DNA of 64,000 nucleotides from Rhizobium leguminosarum. Its GTDB lineage: Bacteria; Pseudomonadota; Alphaproteobacteria; Rhizobiales; Rhizobiaceae. Below the pieces are notes generated by a model. That model saw only the letters and a list, made by a program, of their open reading frames with translations, searched no databases and was not told the origin of the DNA. Shown here in pieces: positions 8,531 through 18,335 of the stretch. Position 1 is the stretch's first letter. Every line of letters starts with the position of its first letter. Both the position numbers and the translations under genes were made by a program. The DNA is taken from contig NZ_CP016287.1 in the NCBI RefSeq assembly GCF_001679785.1, forward strand, positions 1,054,001 to 1,118,000, read 5' to 3'.

Positions 8531-9556
8531 ATGAGACATACCTTCCCTTCAAAGCTAACCATCGGCATCTTTGATCACTTAGACGAGGACGGTCGCGACA
8601 TCGCACAACAGTACGCAGACCGCCTGACGTTGGCCGAGACGTGCGATCGGCTCGGTTTTTATGCATATCACCTCGCGGAGCACCATTGTACCCCGCACGG
8701 GAGAGGCGCATCGCCGAATTTGTTCTTGTCGAGCGTCGCACAGCGCACTCGGCGGCTTCGTGTCGGCCCCTTGGTCATGTTGCTTAGCCTTTGTCATCCG
8801 CTACGCGCGTTTGAAGAGATCTGTACGCTGGACCAGTTGAGCGGTGGTAGGCTCGAGCTTGGCATAGGGCGCGGCTCTCTCCCGATCGAATTGAGATACT
8901 TCGGGATTGGTGCAGACGCGGTGCCGGAGCGCTACTTCGAAGCCAGCGAAATCCTCATGAAGGCAATGAAGGGCGGCACACTATCCTACCAAGGCTACCA
9001 TTTTGAGCTAAACAATGTCCCTTTGACGCTGCGGCCTCATCAGCGTCCGCATCCGCCTACATGGATCGCCACCAACCGGCCCGAGTCTGCGGCTTGGGCC
9101 GCTGCGAACGGCGCAAACATCGCGTGCCAAGGACCCGCGTCTGTTGTTCGCAAAATTACTGATGCCTTCCGTTCCCATCGAGAGCACAACACTGGCGCGG
9201 ACGACCCAGTGCCTTTTCTCGGATTGCTCCGAATGGTAGTGGTCGGACGTTCTGCCGCGCATGCCCATTCACTCGCGGCACCTGCTTACGGCCGATGGGT
9301 CAAGAACTTTAAATTCCTGTACGATCTCAACGCGATCCCCGTTCCGCCAAACTTGCCGCTGACCTTGGATGCCGCAATCGAGAGCGAATTGTGCGTGGTA
9401 GGAACGGCAGCTATCGTGCGCCGGGCTCTCCTTGAGCAGTTGGAAGAGGCGGGCGCCAATTACCTTCTTTGTCAACTCGCGTTTGGAGATCTGACACTGG
9501 AGGCCTCCCAGTACACCGCCCTGGCCATACAGTCCGGCCTTATAGATCGAAGCTGA
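8531..9556 (+). CDS. Luciferase-like flavin-dependent monooxygenase
   Basis: 341 aa from the ATG at 8531; an ATG at 8510 would add seven residues. Bacterial-luciferase fold: N-terminal beta strand with TIGIFDHLDE, a YHLAEHH motif near residue 50, LRVGPLVMLLSLCHPLR, the LDQLSGGRLELGIGRG flavin-binding region, and the typical PPTWIATNRPESAAWAA stretch. It would use reduced FMN and oxygen to hydroxylate or cleave an organic substrate. It lies upstream of carboxylase and acyl-CoA ligase genes on the same strand, which suggests the first oxidative step of a degradation pathway. A 900-bp gap separates it from them, so shared transcription is uncertain. Confidence 0.85.
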   Translation: MRHTFPSKLTIGIFDHLDEDGRDIAQQYADRLTLAETCDRLGFYAYHLAEHHCTPHGRGASPNLFLSSVAQRTRRLRVGPLVMLLSLCHPLRAFEEICTLDQLSGGRLELGIGRGSLPIELRYFGIGADAVPERYFEASEILMKAMKGGTLSYQGYHFELNNVPLTLRPHQRPHPPTWIATNRPESAAWAAANGANIACQGPASVVRKITDAFRSHREHNTGADDPVPFLGLLRMVVVGRSAAHAHSLAAPAYGRWVKNFKFLYDLNAIPVPPNLPLTLDAAIESELCVVGTAAIVRRALLEQLEEAGANYLLCQLAFGDLTLEASQYTALAIQSGLIDRS

Positions 9557-9559
9557 TTG

Positions 9560-9749
9560 AATGCGTAAAGCCGCCCCGAATTGCGGCTCCATCGCCGTAT
9601 CGTTTCGTAAGACACGACAATGTCGCGCTCCAACAGCATTTCCTCGACCAGCCGCAGGCTCAAAGGGAACCGGAAGTACAGCCAGATCGCACGGGCGATG
9701 ATCTGCGGTGGAAGCGGTGGTTCTTGTAACTGAGAGTCAGCGATTTCAT
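9560..9749 (-). pseudogene. IS6-family transposase, N-terminal fragment
   Basis: From an ATG at 9749 the minus strand encodes the IS6 start (SYKNHRF), then after a one-base deletion near 9708 the segment with SLRLVEEMLLERDIVVSYET. It stops after about 60 codons against LLM gene sequence. Relic. Confidence 0.7.
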
Positions 9750-10463
9750 CTCAGCCCCTCATGAGGCTGTGACCTAGAAAAGGACCATGACGCCGGCACG
9801 GACAAACAGGCTTGGCTAAGTCCCGCAGCGGGGGAGCGCGCTAGCAGCTAACTACGGCATTTGCCGGATACAGTGGTCAAGGACATCCACAGAGGAAAAA
9901 CTAGCAAATGCGGTGTTGCAAGAAAGCGCCACAAGGGCGTGGGGTTGGCTCAAATTGTACTACTGAACCACAACCCGCAAAGGTCGACGTTGCCTACGAT
10001 GCTACCCTGCGTCTACTCTACAGTTACGGCCGTGTACCGGGGCAGCATCTTAGGGAACAGGATCTCGGCTCGGTGTCTCGGGTGCCAGCCGATCGAGAGA
10101 AGGATCATCCAACAGGCCAAGTGAAATACGCATCCGAAATGACGCCCATGGAACAGGCGCGCTCCGTCTCTGCCGTCCACCTGCCCACCAGGGAGGGCAT
10201 TGCAGAACCGCAATTGTCGCGCCCAAGTGGGCTCGTTGCTTACGCTATTGAGGAATTGCTGCTGCTCAGCGATGCCCCGGCCATGCCTCGGTTTGCGGAT
10301 GAGGCTACCCTGCCATCAAAACATCGACCACAAAGAGATTGTGACGATGCGGGATCATTTGCGAACCCGATCCAGGTGGATTGCAGGCCCTTATACGGAG
10401 ATTGGAGAGCACTACAAAGGGCCGGCAAATCTAATCTCAGCCCTAAGGTAGACAAATAGGCGA
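9750..10463. other. Intergenic stretch without a recognisable gene
   Basis: A 183-codon open frame (9908-10459, plus strand) spans much of it, but the composition is odd for a protein and no motif is recognisable. I cannot support it as a gene. The promoter of the downstream carboxylase operon should lie here. Confidence 0.3.
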
Positions 10464-11942
10464 ATGCGAAAATTACCCTTTGATACCGTTCTGATCGCCA
10501 ATAGAGGCGAGATTGCCGTACGCATCATCAAGACCCTGCGCGAGCTTGAATTGCGCTCCGCAATTGTCTACCATGATCTGGATGCGGGAGCGCCGGCCGT
10601 CTCAATGGCCGACATGGCGATTGCCGTGAGCGGTCGCACGCCAGTGGCGGCCTATCTTGATACCGCACAAATCATCGCCGCCGCCCGCGAGGCGAGCGTC
10701 GGGGCGATTCACCCAGGCTATGGGTTCCTTGCAGAGAATGCGGAGTTCGCAAGGGCGGTGGTCGAGTCTGGGATCGCTTTCGTCGGGCCCACTCCTGAGA
10801 GCATCCAACTGATGGGTGACAAGATTCGGGCCCGCAACTTCGTTCAGCAGAACGGGTTTCCGGTCATGCATTCAGCGAACGAAGAAGATGACCCTGCCTC
10901 GTTCATTCTGAGGGCGCGATCCATTGGAGCGCCTTTGCTGGTAAAAGCATCAGCCGGCGGCGGCGGCAAGGGCATGCGGATCGTCCGCGACCTCGACACC
11001 TTGGAAGACGCCATTGCGGAGGCACGCAGTGAGGCGCAGCGCTACTTCGGAGATGGCCGACTCTACATCGAACGATATATCGAAAAGTTACGGCATATCG
11101 AAGTGCAGGTGCTCGGCGACTCCTTCGGAAACGTCGTTCATTTGTTCGAGCGGGAATGCTCGGTCCAACGCAGATTTCAGAAGGTCATTGAGGAGGCCCC
11201 CGCGTCAACGATTTCCCCGCGGTTCCGCCAGGGAATCTGCGAAGCTGCCGTGGGCATCGCTCGAGCCGCCAACTATCGAAACGCAGGCACTGTGGAATTC
11301 ATCGTGGACGGAGGAGAGTTCTATTTCCTCGAGATGAATACGCGCCTGCAGGTGGAGCATCCCGTCACCGAAATGATCACTGGCATCGATATTGTTGCCG
11401 AACAGCTCTATGTCGCCGGGGGCCATGAGCTTAGATTTTCACAGTCAGATATCGTGTCGAAAGGACACGCGATCGAAGCGAGGATGTATGCTGAAGCTCC
11501 TGAACGTGGCTTTGCTCCTACGACGGGGAAGGTACTGGTACTCGAGTATCCCGACGGTCCAGGCCTACGGATCGACAGTGGCATCTCGCAGGGTCAGCAG
11601 ATAACAACAGCGTTCGATCCCTTGTTGGCAAAGGTGATCGTACATTCGCGCACGCGTAATGAGGCTGCGCTGAAGGTCGAACGCGCGATGCGGGAGCTGG
11701 TGCTCCTCGGCTGCGAAACAAACGCGAGCTTTCTCGCGCGCGTCCTTGCCGACGAGCAATTTTTAAGCGGACAGGTCCATACCGGATATCTTGACGAAAA
11801 TCCGCAGCTGACCGCTGCCGACTCCGCGTCCGACTTGTCGACCTTCCTAGCAGCCGCCGCTCTCCTGACGAGACCAGTGTGCGATTCGGCAGATGCCGTA
11901 CCTGAGCTTCACGCCTCTCTCGGCGGCTGGAGAAACGCATGA
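10464..11942 (+). CDS. Biotin carboxylase subunit of acyl-CoA carboxylase
   Basis: 492 aa. A complete biotin carboxylase: N-terminal ANRGEIAVRIIKT, HPGYGFLAENAEFA, the ATP-grasp glycine loop KASAGGGGKGMR (K161), and the signature EMNTRLQVEHPVTEM from E290. It carboxylates biotin on the carrier protein using ATP and bicarbonate. Sequence style (GRTPVAAYLDTAQII, LYVAGGHELRF) is of the methylcrotonyl/propionyl/geranyl-CoA carboxylase alpha class. Unusually for that class it stops after the carboxylase domain. The carrier domain follows as a separate gene overlapping by ATGA (11939-11942), so the two are translationally coupled. The two lengths together (659 aa) equal a normal fused alpha chain. 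Confidence 0.9.
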   Translation: MRKLPFDTVLIANRGEIAVRIIKTLRELELRSAIVYHDLDAGAPAVSMADMAIAVSGRTPVAAYLDTAQIIAAAREASVGAIHPGYGFLAENAEFARAVVESGIAFVGPTPESIQLMGDKIRARNFVQQNGFPVMHSANEEDDPASFILRARSIGAPLLVKASAGGGGKGMRIVRDLDTLEDAIAEARSEAQRYFGDGRLYIERYIEKLRHIEVQVLGDSFGNVVHLFERECSVQRRFQKVIEEAPASTISPRFRQGICEAAVGIARAANYRNAGTVEFIVDGGEFYFLEMNTRLQVEHPVTEMITGIDIVAEQLYVAGGHELRFSQSDIVSKGHAIEARMYAEAPERGFAPTTGKVLVLEYPDGPGLRIDSGISQGQQITTAFDPLLAKVIVHSRTRNEAALKVERAMRELVLLGCETNASFLARVLADEQFLSGQVHTGYLDENPQLTAADSASDLSTFLAAAALLTRPVCDSADAVPELHASLGGWRNA

Positions 11943-12442
11943 ACCACGTTTTCGAGCTTGAAGGTGTAGATTATCAGTTGTGGCTTTCACGCTGTCAGCA
12001 GGGGTATCGCCTGCATTTGGGGAACGAAATACTCGTACCGCTCGACTTCTCCCATCAAGGCGACGGTGGCGGCCTTCTTAGCATTGCCGGCGCAAACGAG
12101 TCGGTAAGGTTTGCGATCGATGGTGACACTATTCATCTGCATATTCGCGGCAGGACGCGCGTTCTGCGCTACCGAGACCCATTGTTAGCCCATTCGCTCG
12201 TGAAAAAGGATGCAGGTCTTCTTGTGGCGCGCGCGCCGATGCCAGGCGTGGTGGTTAAAACGTCAGTTTTGCCCGGCGACCAGATTTCCGCAGGCTCCGG
12301 GCTGATGGTGATCGAGAGCATGAAGCTGGAAAGCGTCATACGCGCGCCACAGGACGGGGTGGTCGACCGAATTCATTTTAGCGAAGGCGAGAGCTTCGAG
12401 CATGGCGCGATACTAGTTACGATCAAAGAGGAAGGGCATTAA
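11939..12442 (+). CDS. Biotin carboxyl carrier protein of acyl-CoA carboxylase
   Basis: 167 aa. The C-terminal biotinyl domain has APMPGVVVK and the biotinylation motif ESMKLE with the modified lysine at K129; it ends with GVVDRIHFSEGESFEHGAILVTI. Residues 1-90 correspond to the BT linker domain that joins the holoenzyme subunits in methylcrotonyl-CoA-type enzymes. The gene starts inside the stop codon of the biotin carboxylase gene and ends one base before the carboxyltransferase gene, so the three form a tight operon. It appears to be the C-terminal part of a once-fused alpha chain now made as a separate protein. Confidence 0.88.
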   Translation: MNHVFELEGVDYQLWLSRCQQGYRLHLGNEILVPLDFSHQGDGGGLLSIAGANESVRFAIDGDTIHLHIRGRTRVLRYRDPLLAHSLVKKDAGLLVARAPMPGVVVKTSVLPGDQISAGSGLMVIESMKLESVIRAPQDGVVDRIHFSEGESFEHGAILVTIKEEGH

Positions 12443-12443
12443 G

Positions 12444-14051
12444 ATGCAGCGCATCGCTTCTCTTGTCGACGTGAACGCGCAAGAATTTCGCCTCAACGAG
12501 CTCCACAACAGAAGACTTGCGGCCGAATTAAAGGAGCGCCAGCGTGCGGTCCGCTTCGACCGTCCCGAGCGCGACCGCGAGCGCCTGCGGCGACAAAACA
12601 AGCACTTTGTTCGCGACCGGGTGGAGGCTTTGCTTGATCCAGAAACCCCTTTCCTCGAACTTTCGACACTGGCTGCGAACGAGGCTTACAACGGGGGTGT
12701 GCCCAGCGCAGCGCAAGTCGTCGGCATCGGCATCGTTGCGGGACGCGAGGTGATCGTTCACGCAGATGACCCGAGCGTGAAGGGTGGAGCATGGTATCCG
12801 TTGTCAGTCAAAAAGATCGTCCGATCCCTGGATATAGCAATCGAGAACCGTCTGCCCGTCGTTCATCTTTGCGACTGTGGCGGTGGATTTCTGCCTCTGC
12901 AGGCGGAACTCTTCGCGGATCGCCACCACGCGGGCAGAATCTTCCGCAACCAATCCATTCTCTCGAAGATGGGCGTGCCGCAGGTCGCCCTCGTGATGGG
13001 ACATTGCAACGCGGGAGGAGCTTTCGTTCCTGCGCTTAGCGAGTACAACATTATCGTCCAGGGAAGCGGAGCGATATTTCTCGGCGGTCCATCGGTTGTA
13101 AAAGTTGCGACTGGCCAGCACGTGTCTGTCGACGAGCTCGGCGGTGCTGACATGCAAACCAGTGTATCGGGAACGGCCGACTGTATCGCGGATTCAGAGA
13201 TGCACGCGATTGCGATTGCCCGCGACTTAGTCGGCCGTATCAATCGTCCCGAAAAAGTCTCGATCGATCGAGTCGCTCCCGAGCCGCCCGCCTATGATGC
13301 ATCTGAGCTATACGGCATAATTTCAAGAGATCCTCGAGTGCACTTTGATATGCGGGAGATTCTCGCGCGCTTGGTCGATGGCAGCAGGTTCCATGAATAC
13401 CAACCGCTCTACGGGCGAACTCTGGTATGCGGGTTCGCGCGCCTTCATGGATACCAAATCGGTGTTCTGGCGAATAACGGCGTGCTGTTCGACGACAGTG
13501 CGCTGAAGGGCGCTCACTTCATCCAGTTGTGCGACATGAATCGGACGCCGCTGTTGTTCTTGCAGAACATCACCGGCTTCATGGTGGGCAGCGAATATGA
13601 GCGACGTGGCATCACCAAAAATGCCGCCAAGCTACTCATGGCCGTGTCTGGAGCGGCGGTGCCCAAATTCACGGTCATTTGTAACCATTCTCACGGTGGG
13701 GGAACATTCGCTATGGCCGGGCGCGCTTTCGATCCGCGTTTTCTGTTCACCTGGCCGCAGGCTCAGATTTCAGCCATGGGTGCCGATCAAGCGACGCAAG
13801 TGCTTACCGATGTGAAGGCAAAGCAGCTGGCGGCCGATGGTAGGCGCCTATCGGCGCAGGAGTACGAAGTCACGAGACAGTCGATTTTGGGAGAGTATAG
13901 GGAGCGATCAAGCGCTTACTACGCAACGTCTGAAATCTGGGACGACGGGATTCTTGATCCTGTTGACACCAGAAACGCGCTCGCAATCGCCATGAGCGCC
14001 TCGCTCAATGCTCCCATTGAGGCGCCACATTATGGCATCTTTAGAATGTAG
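12444..14051 (+). CDS. Acyl-CoA carboxylase, carboxyltransferase (beta) subunit
   Basis: 535 aa, the usual length of methylcrotonyl/geranyl-CoA carboxylase beta chains. The N-terminal crotonase-fold half has NGGVPSAAQVVGIG, KKIVRSLDIAIENRLPVVHLCDCGG and SKMGVPQVALVMGHCNAGGAFVPA. IFLGGPSVVKVATG and ELGGADMQTSVSGTAD follow. The C-terminal half has NNGVLF, LLFLQNITGFMVGSEYERRGI, and the final AQISAMGADQAT region. It moves the carboxyl group from biotin to an acyl-CoA. The exact substrate (3-methylcrotonyl-, geranyl- or another branched enoyl-CoA) cannot be told from sequence alone. Confidence 0.9.
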   Translation: MQRIASLVDVNAQEFRLNELHNRRLAAELKERQRAVRFDRPERDRERLRRQNKHFVRDRVEALLDPETPFLELSTLAANEAYNGGVPSAAQVVGIGIVAGREVIVHADDPSVKGGAWYPLSVKKIVRSLDIAIENRLPVVHLCDCGGGFLPLQAELFADRHHAGRIFRNQSILSKMGVPQVALVMGHCNAGGAFVPALSEYNIIVQGSGAIFLGGPSVVKVATGQHVSVDELGGADMQTSVSGTADCIADSEMHAIAIARDLVGRINRPEKVSIDRVAPEPPAYDASELYGIISRDPRVHFDMREILARLVDGSRFHEYQPLYGRTLVCGFARLHGYQIGVLANNGVLFDDSALKGAHFIQLCDMNRTPLLFLQNITGFMVGSEYERRGITKNAAKLLMAVSGAAVPKFTVICNHSHGGGTFAMAGRAFDPRFLFTWPQAQISAMGADQATQVLTDVKAKQLAADGRRLSAQEYEVTRQSILGEYRERSSAYYATSEIWDDGILDPVDTRNALAIAMSASLNAPIEAPHYGIFRM

Positions 14052-14474
14052 TGCGGCTCCCCCTCTCGGCCTTCCTTCTGATCGAAAAATATGCGCGGAC
14101 GGGTCTAAGTGATAGAAGACGCAGAGAAGAACATTGAACCAATCGCGCCCGCCAACGAGCAACGGAATCTTGAGCTAACAAGCCGGATCGTCGCTTCCTA
14201 TCCAAGCGACAGTATCGTTTTTTGCCAGGCCTGCGGTTCTCGATGCTTGCTCGCCGTTGTCCAATCATATTGTTGCTCGATCGCTTCTTGGCGAATTCGG
14301 CAAAGGCCGCGTCTCGATGCCGATTGGATGAGCACCCTTGAATATAGCTCATAAGCGCTGCAGCACCCCGCCAAATTCGTCGCCGATGCCTTCACGCGGC
14401 GATGTCACGTTATCAGTAGCTCAACTGCGCCGGACCAAGTCTCATGCGGCTCCAGACAGAAGGAATAGGCGACA
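14052..14474. other. Intergenic gap in carboxylase-ligase cluster
   Basis: 423 bp. An 81-codon plus-strand frame (14109-14354) and minus-strand frames exist but show no motif or convincing ribosome binding site. I see no gene here. It may be the relic of a regulator or of a deleted pathway gene. Confidence 0.3.
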
Positions 14475-16010
14475 ATGGATCTCTGCACACTGATTGACCG
14501 CAATGCGGCGTTTGCTCCAAACAAGGCTGCAATCCATTTCGAGGGTGAGACCCTAAGCTACGCCGCGTTGCGCGGATCTATCGAGCAAGCCGCGCGCGCC
14601 CTGAACAAAGAGCTGAGAGTCACTAAAGGCGACCGCGTCGCCATCCTCAGCCTGAACCGGCCCGAGTATCTAGTTCTCCTCTATGCCTGTGCGCGTCTTG
14701 GCGCAATTATGCTGCCTTTGAATTGGCGGCTCGCGCCGGCTGAGCAGCTCTTCATCTTGTCTAATGCCGGAGCAAAGGTATTGGTTGTCGAGCAGGCGTT
14801 CAACGGCCTTCTGCCGCATCTGGCACACACACTGCCCGACACCTCAGTCGTCGGTTTGGACTTCACGCCCCCTCGCGGGAGCACATGGGATAACCTGTTG
14901 GCCCAAGGCAGCGGTGATAGCCGTAACTCACATGCTGACTTGAGCTGCCCGCTTCTGATCGTCTACACTTCTGGCACTACCGGGCGGCCGAAAGGCGCGG
15001 TCCTCCGACAAGAAGCATTGCTCTGGAACGGGGTGATGAGTCAGCACATGCATGCTCTGACGTCGGAAGATCATGTGTTGTCGGTACTGCCGTTCTTTCA
15101 CGTGGGCGGGCTCAACATTCAGACCACTCCGGCTTTGCACCATGGTGCGACGGTTACTATCCATTCCCGATTTGCGGCAGGTGCGACACTTACTGCATTC
15201 GAGCGCGATCGGCCAACGCTTACGGCATTGGTACCGACGGCCATCCAAACATTGACTGACGACGCCGCTTGGTGGACGGTCGACCTGTACTCCTTGAAGG
15301 CTATTTCAACCGGCTCAGCGATTGTGTCCCAGGCCCTGATCGAACGCGTTACCGCGCGAGGGGTACCGGTCCTGCAGGTGTATGGCTCCACAGAAACTTG
15401 CCCCATCGCCATCTACACGAGGCTAGGGAGTGATCTCTCACGCTGCGGGTCTATTGGCCTGCCGGGCCTATGCTGCGAGGCGATGATCATCGATGACGCC
15501 GGCAACGAGTTGCCGGCGGGTGCCCCAGGCGAAATCGCAGTGCGCGGCCCAAATGTCTTCTGTGAATACTGGGGCGATCAACAAGCGACCCGCGAGGCAC
15601 TGCGTGACGGCTGGTATCGCACTGGCGACATCGGGCACCGCGATGCCGACGGTCACTATTGGGTTCGCGATCGCAAAAAGAACCTCATTATTTCCGGCGG
15701 AGAAAACATCTATCCAGCCGAAGTCGAGCGTGTGCTCGGGGAGCACCCTGATATCGAGGAATGCGCCGTTGTCGGTCGGCCTGATTCGCACTGGGGCGAG
15801 GTGCCGGTCGCCTACGTGGTCAGGCGGGCGGGGGCACGGATCGAAGCGGAAGCACTGGCCGCGCACGTGCAGTCGCAGGTCGCTCGCTTCAAGGTCCCGC
15901 GGAAGTTTATTTTCACGAGGGAATTGCCGCGAACAGCGTTGGGCAAGATTCAGTACTCGATTTTGAAAGAGCTTCAAGCGCGGTCCAGCGAGCAAGAAGG
16001 CAGCAACTGA
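14475..16010 (+). CDS. Acyl-CoA ligase (AMP-forming)
   Basis: 511 aa, full-length ANL-superfamily adenylating enzyme. The phosphate-binding loop YTSGTTGRPKG runs from Y164 to G174, GSTETCP near 310 is the adenine-binding motif, YRTGDIG and the hinge DRKKNLIISGGENIYPAEVE follow, and the C-terminal catalytic lysine is K491 in TALGKIQ. It activates a carboxylic acid with ATP and CoA. The medium/long-chain or aromatic-acid subclass is likely. Its place after the carboxylase suggests it feeds an acyl-CoA into the same pathway. Immediately after its stop begins an IS6 relic, so anything further downstream has been lost. Confidence 0.92.
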   Translation: MDLCTLIDRNAAFAPNKAAIHFEGETLSYAALRGSIEQAARALNKELRVTKGDRVAILSLNRPEYLVLLYACARLGAIMLPLNWRLAPAEQLFILSNAGAKVLVVEQAFNGLLPHLAHTLPDTSVVGLDFTPPRGSTWDNLLAQGSGDSRNSHADLSCPLLIVYTSGTTGRPKGAVLRQEALLWNGVMSQHMHALTSEDHVLSVLPFFHVGGLNIQTTPALHHGATVTIHSRFAAGATLTAFERDRPTLTALVPTAIQTLTDDAAWWTVDLYSLKAISTGSAIVSQALIERVTARGVPVLQVYGSTETCPIAIYTRLGSDLSRCGSIGLPGLCCEAMIIDDAGNELPAGAPGEIAVRGPNVFCEYWGDQQATREALRDGWYRTGDIGHRDADGHYWVRDRKKNLIISGGENIYPAEVERVLGEHPDIEECAVVGRPDSHWGEVPVAYVVRRAGARIEAEALAAHVQSQVARFKVPRKFIFTRELPRTALGKIQYSILKELQARSSEQEGSN

Positions 16011-16085
16011 TAACGTGACATCGCTCTTGGAGCGACACCGTAAACTTAACGCTGTGAAGTTGATCTGTGTAGGGGGTGGGGTGGG

Positions 16086-16140
16086 ATGAACAGACCGACC
16101 GTAAGCTATAAGAACCACCGCTTTCCACCGCAGATCATCG
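16086..16140 (+). pseudogene. IS6-family transposase, first 18 codons
   Basis: ATG at 16086 begins the characteristic SYKNHRFPPQII start and is cut at 16140/16141 by an IS66 end (GTAAGCG). Relic of an IS6 element whose left part lies at about 16020-16085. Confidence 0.75.
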
Positions 16141-17515
16141 GTAAGCGCGCTTTTCAGTGCACGTCGTAAATCGCTTTGAAGGGCGTCGGCTTATGCTGGC
16201 TGGCTTTTGAAGTTGAAGGGCAGCAGGTCGTCGATATCAGCATCGTCGGGGCGCTGCGGCAGTTCGGTGAGAACGTGCTTCAACCATGCGAATGGCTCGA
16301 CGCCACAGGCCCGGCAGGTCAGCATTAAGCTGTAGATGACGGCACTGGCTTTGGCCCCCTGGACTGTATCGCTAAAGAGCCAACTCTTTCTTCCAGTGGC
16401 AAAAATTCTGATGTCACGCTCCAGCAAATTGTTGTCGATCGGCATCCTGCCGTCGCCGGTATAGCGCGTCAGGTACTCCCATTGATTGAGCGCATAGGAA
16501 ACGGCATCGCCAAGCTTGGTGTCGGGCACGACCTTTGGCGCGATTTTGTCGAGCCATTCCTTGAGGGCGGCAAGGACCGGGACGCTGTGTTTCTGGCGAA
16601 AGCGGCGCATATAATGATCTCGCGTTTCGCCGTCGTCGGGCTTTTCGTCCCGCACCTGCCTTTCAATCCGGTAGAGCTGGTCGAAAAACTTGATGGCCTG
16701 CGCCGGCGGCCCACCGGGTTTCTTGCGCGCTTTGAGAGCATCGACAAACTTCCGCCTGGCATGGGCCATGCACCCGACATGCGTGGCGCCTTTCAACGTG
16801 CGCCAGGCCTGATAGCCATCGCTCATCAAGATACCGCGGTAGTCGCCAAGAAAGGCCTGCGGGTGTTCCTGCCCGCGGCCGGGCTGATAATCGAACAGCA
16901 CGATCGGTTGCCGGCTGTCCTCGCCGCTACGGTAGCCCCACACGTAAGAGATGCTGGTGGGATCCTTGCCCTCTTCCTTCAGCACCTGAAATGTCGTCTG
17001 CGATTGAAGCCGCAGTTTCAGCGCATCATAGATCCGAACGAGGTGTTTCTCGCTCAAACCGATCACCCAATGGCCGAGAGCACCAGGGCTGACAGGAACG
17101 CCTGCACGCTCGAAGGCCTGGCTCAAGCGATAGAGCGGCGTGCCGTCGACATATTTATGGACGAGCGCGAAGGCCAGCGTCGAGGCCGTGGCGATGCTGC
17201 CGGGCAAGGGCTGCTTCGGCATCGGCGCGATAACAACAGGCGTATTGATCCCGGTACGGTCGCAGTTGCGGCATGCATATTTGGCCCGGACATTCTGCAG
17301 AACCGTGGCCTTCACCTCGATGTGAAGCTGCTCGGTCACCAACTCGCCCATGCGATGCATCTGGTGGCTGCAGCACGGACAGACCTTCTGGTCGTCGGCA
17401 AGGTCATATTCGACGCGCTGGCGTGGCAGGTTTGCCGGCAGAGGCCTACGGCCGCGCTTCTTCCCTTCCGGTTTTTCGACGGATGGCAATCCCGTGTCCG
17501 GCAAATCGGTGAGAT
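16141..17515 (-). mobile_element. IS66-family element, partial (tnpC part)
   Basis: Begins at the GTAAGCG terminal motif and contains the minus-strand transposase gene 16191 to about 17500. That gene has the C-rich zinc motif CPCCSHQMH, HVGCMAHARRKF and the conserved IS66 end IDNNLLERDIRIFATGRKSWLFSD. The 5' end of tnpC and all of tnpA/tnpB are missing: an IS6 end at 17516 replaces them. A non-functional partial element; the apparent ATG-led frame reaching 17588 uses IS6 sequence. Confidence 0.85.
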
Positions 17516-18335
17516 GGCACTGTAAAGTTATCAGCGGATTGATGCAGCGATAGCTGGCCGGGACGGCTGTCAGGCTGCGGCGACACACGCGATTTTGTTC
17601 CAGATTTGCATGGCGGCGTTACGCAGGTCTCGATGTTGAGCCGATGACAGCGTATTGCGGGGAAAGTGGAACAGGTTGGCAATCGGATCATGGATGGAAA
17701 CGAACCGCTGAAGCTGGCGTGCCGACTTGAAGCGTTTCATGGTCCTTTCGCGTCGTCGGATCGGCTGGTGCGAATTTTCCGCTCGATTATTGAGGCCTTT
17801 GTGCGACCGGTGTTCGACACCGGGCATGAGGTCGCGCCTGGCGGCATCATAGGACCGGAGCTTGTCGGTGATCATGACCCGTGGTGTCCGCCCTTGAGCC
17901 TTCAGCAACTTACGCATCAGACGCTTTGCCGCCTTGGCATTTCGGCGGCTTTGCACCAGCACTTCGAGGACGAAGCCGTCCTGATCGACCGCACGCCAGA
18001 GCCACTGCTTCTTGCCATTGATGGCCCCCACACATTCGTCGAGATGCCATTTGTCGCCCAGGCAGCCGGCTGACCGTCGCTTGATCTTCCGGGCGAAATG
18101 CCGTCCGAATTTCTCCGCCCAGCTTCGAATGGTCTGATGCGTGACGATGATGCCGCGGGACGCCAGCATGTCCTCAACCATGCGCAGGCTGAGCGGAAAG
18201 CGAAAGTAGAGCCATACCGCGTGCGCAATGATCTCAGCGGGAAAGCGGTGGCGACGATAAAGCGGATCACGAGCAACTTCTGACATGGCCCATGTACGCA
18301 CATCTTCATCAGCCGTCGGTTAACTTTACGGTGCC
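17516..18335 (-). mobile_element. IS6-family insertion sequence, copy 1
   Basis: 820 bp bounded by GGCACTGTAAAGTTA at 17516 and the inverted GGCACCGTAAAGTTA at 18335. Near-identical to the inverted copy at 19001-19820. No matching 8-bp target duplication flanks it (GGTGAGAT against GAGCGAAG), as expected when replicative transposition has been followed by recombination. Confidence 0.9.
17570..18286 (-). CDS. IS6-family transposase
   Basis: 238 aa from the ATG at 18286 (MSEVARDPLYRRHRFPAE). The DDE residues are in the WHLDE, MITDKLRSY and RAENSHQP contexts, with no stop or frameshift: the intact version of the gene that is broken at 19050-19766. It catalyses cut-and-copy of its own element. 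Confidence 0.9.
   Translation of the reverse strand: MSEVARDPLYRRHRFPAEIIAHAVWLYFRFPLSLRMVEDMLASRGIIVTHQTIRSWAEKFGRHFARKIKRRSAGCLGDKWHLDECVGAINGKKQWLWRAVDQDGFVLEVLVQSRRNAKAAKRLMRKLLKAQGRTPRVMITDKLRSYDAARRDLMPGVEHRSHKGLNNRAENSHQPIRRRERTMKRFKSARQLQRFVSIHDPIANLFHFPRNTLSSAQHRDLRNAAMQIWNKIACVAAA

Noticed and set aside
9908..10459. A 183-codon plus-strand frame before the carboxylase operon
   Set aside because: No motif, no convincing ribosome binding site, unusual composition; more likely non-coding sequence upstream of an operon.
16482..17525. A 347-codon plus-strand frame
   Set aside because: Antisense to the IS66 transposase gene; a by-product of GC-rich codon structure.
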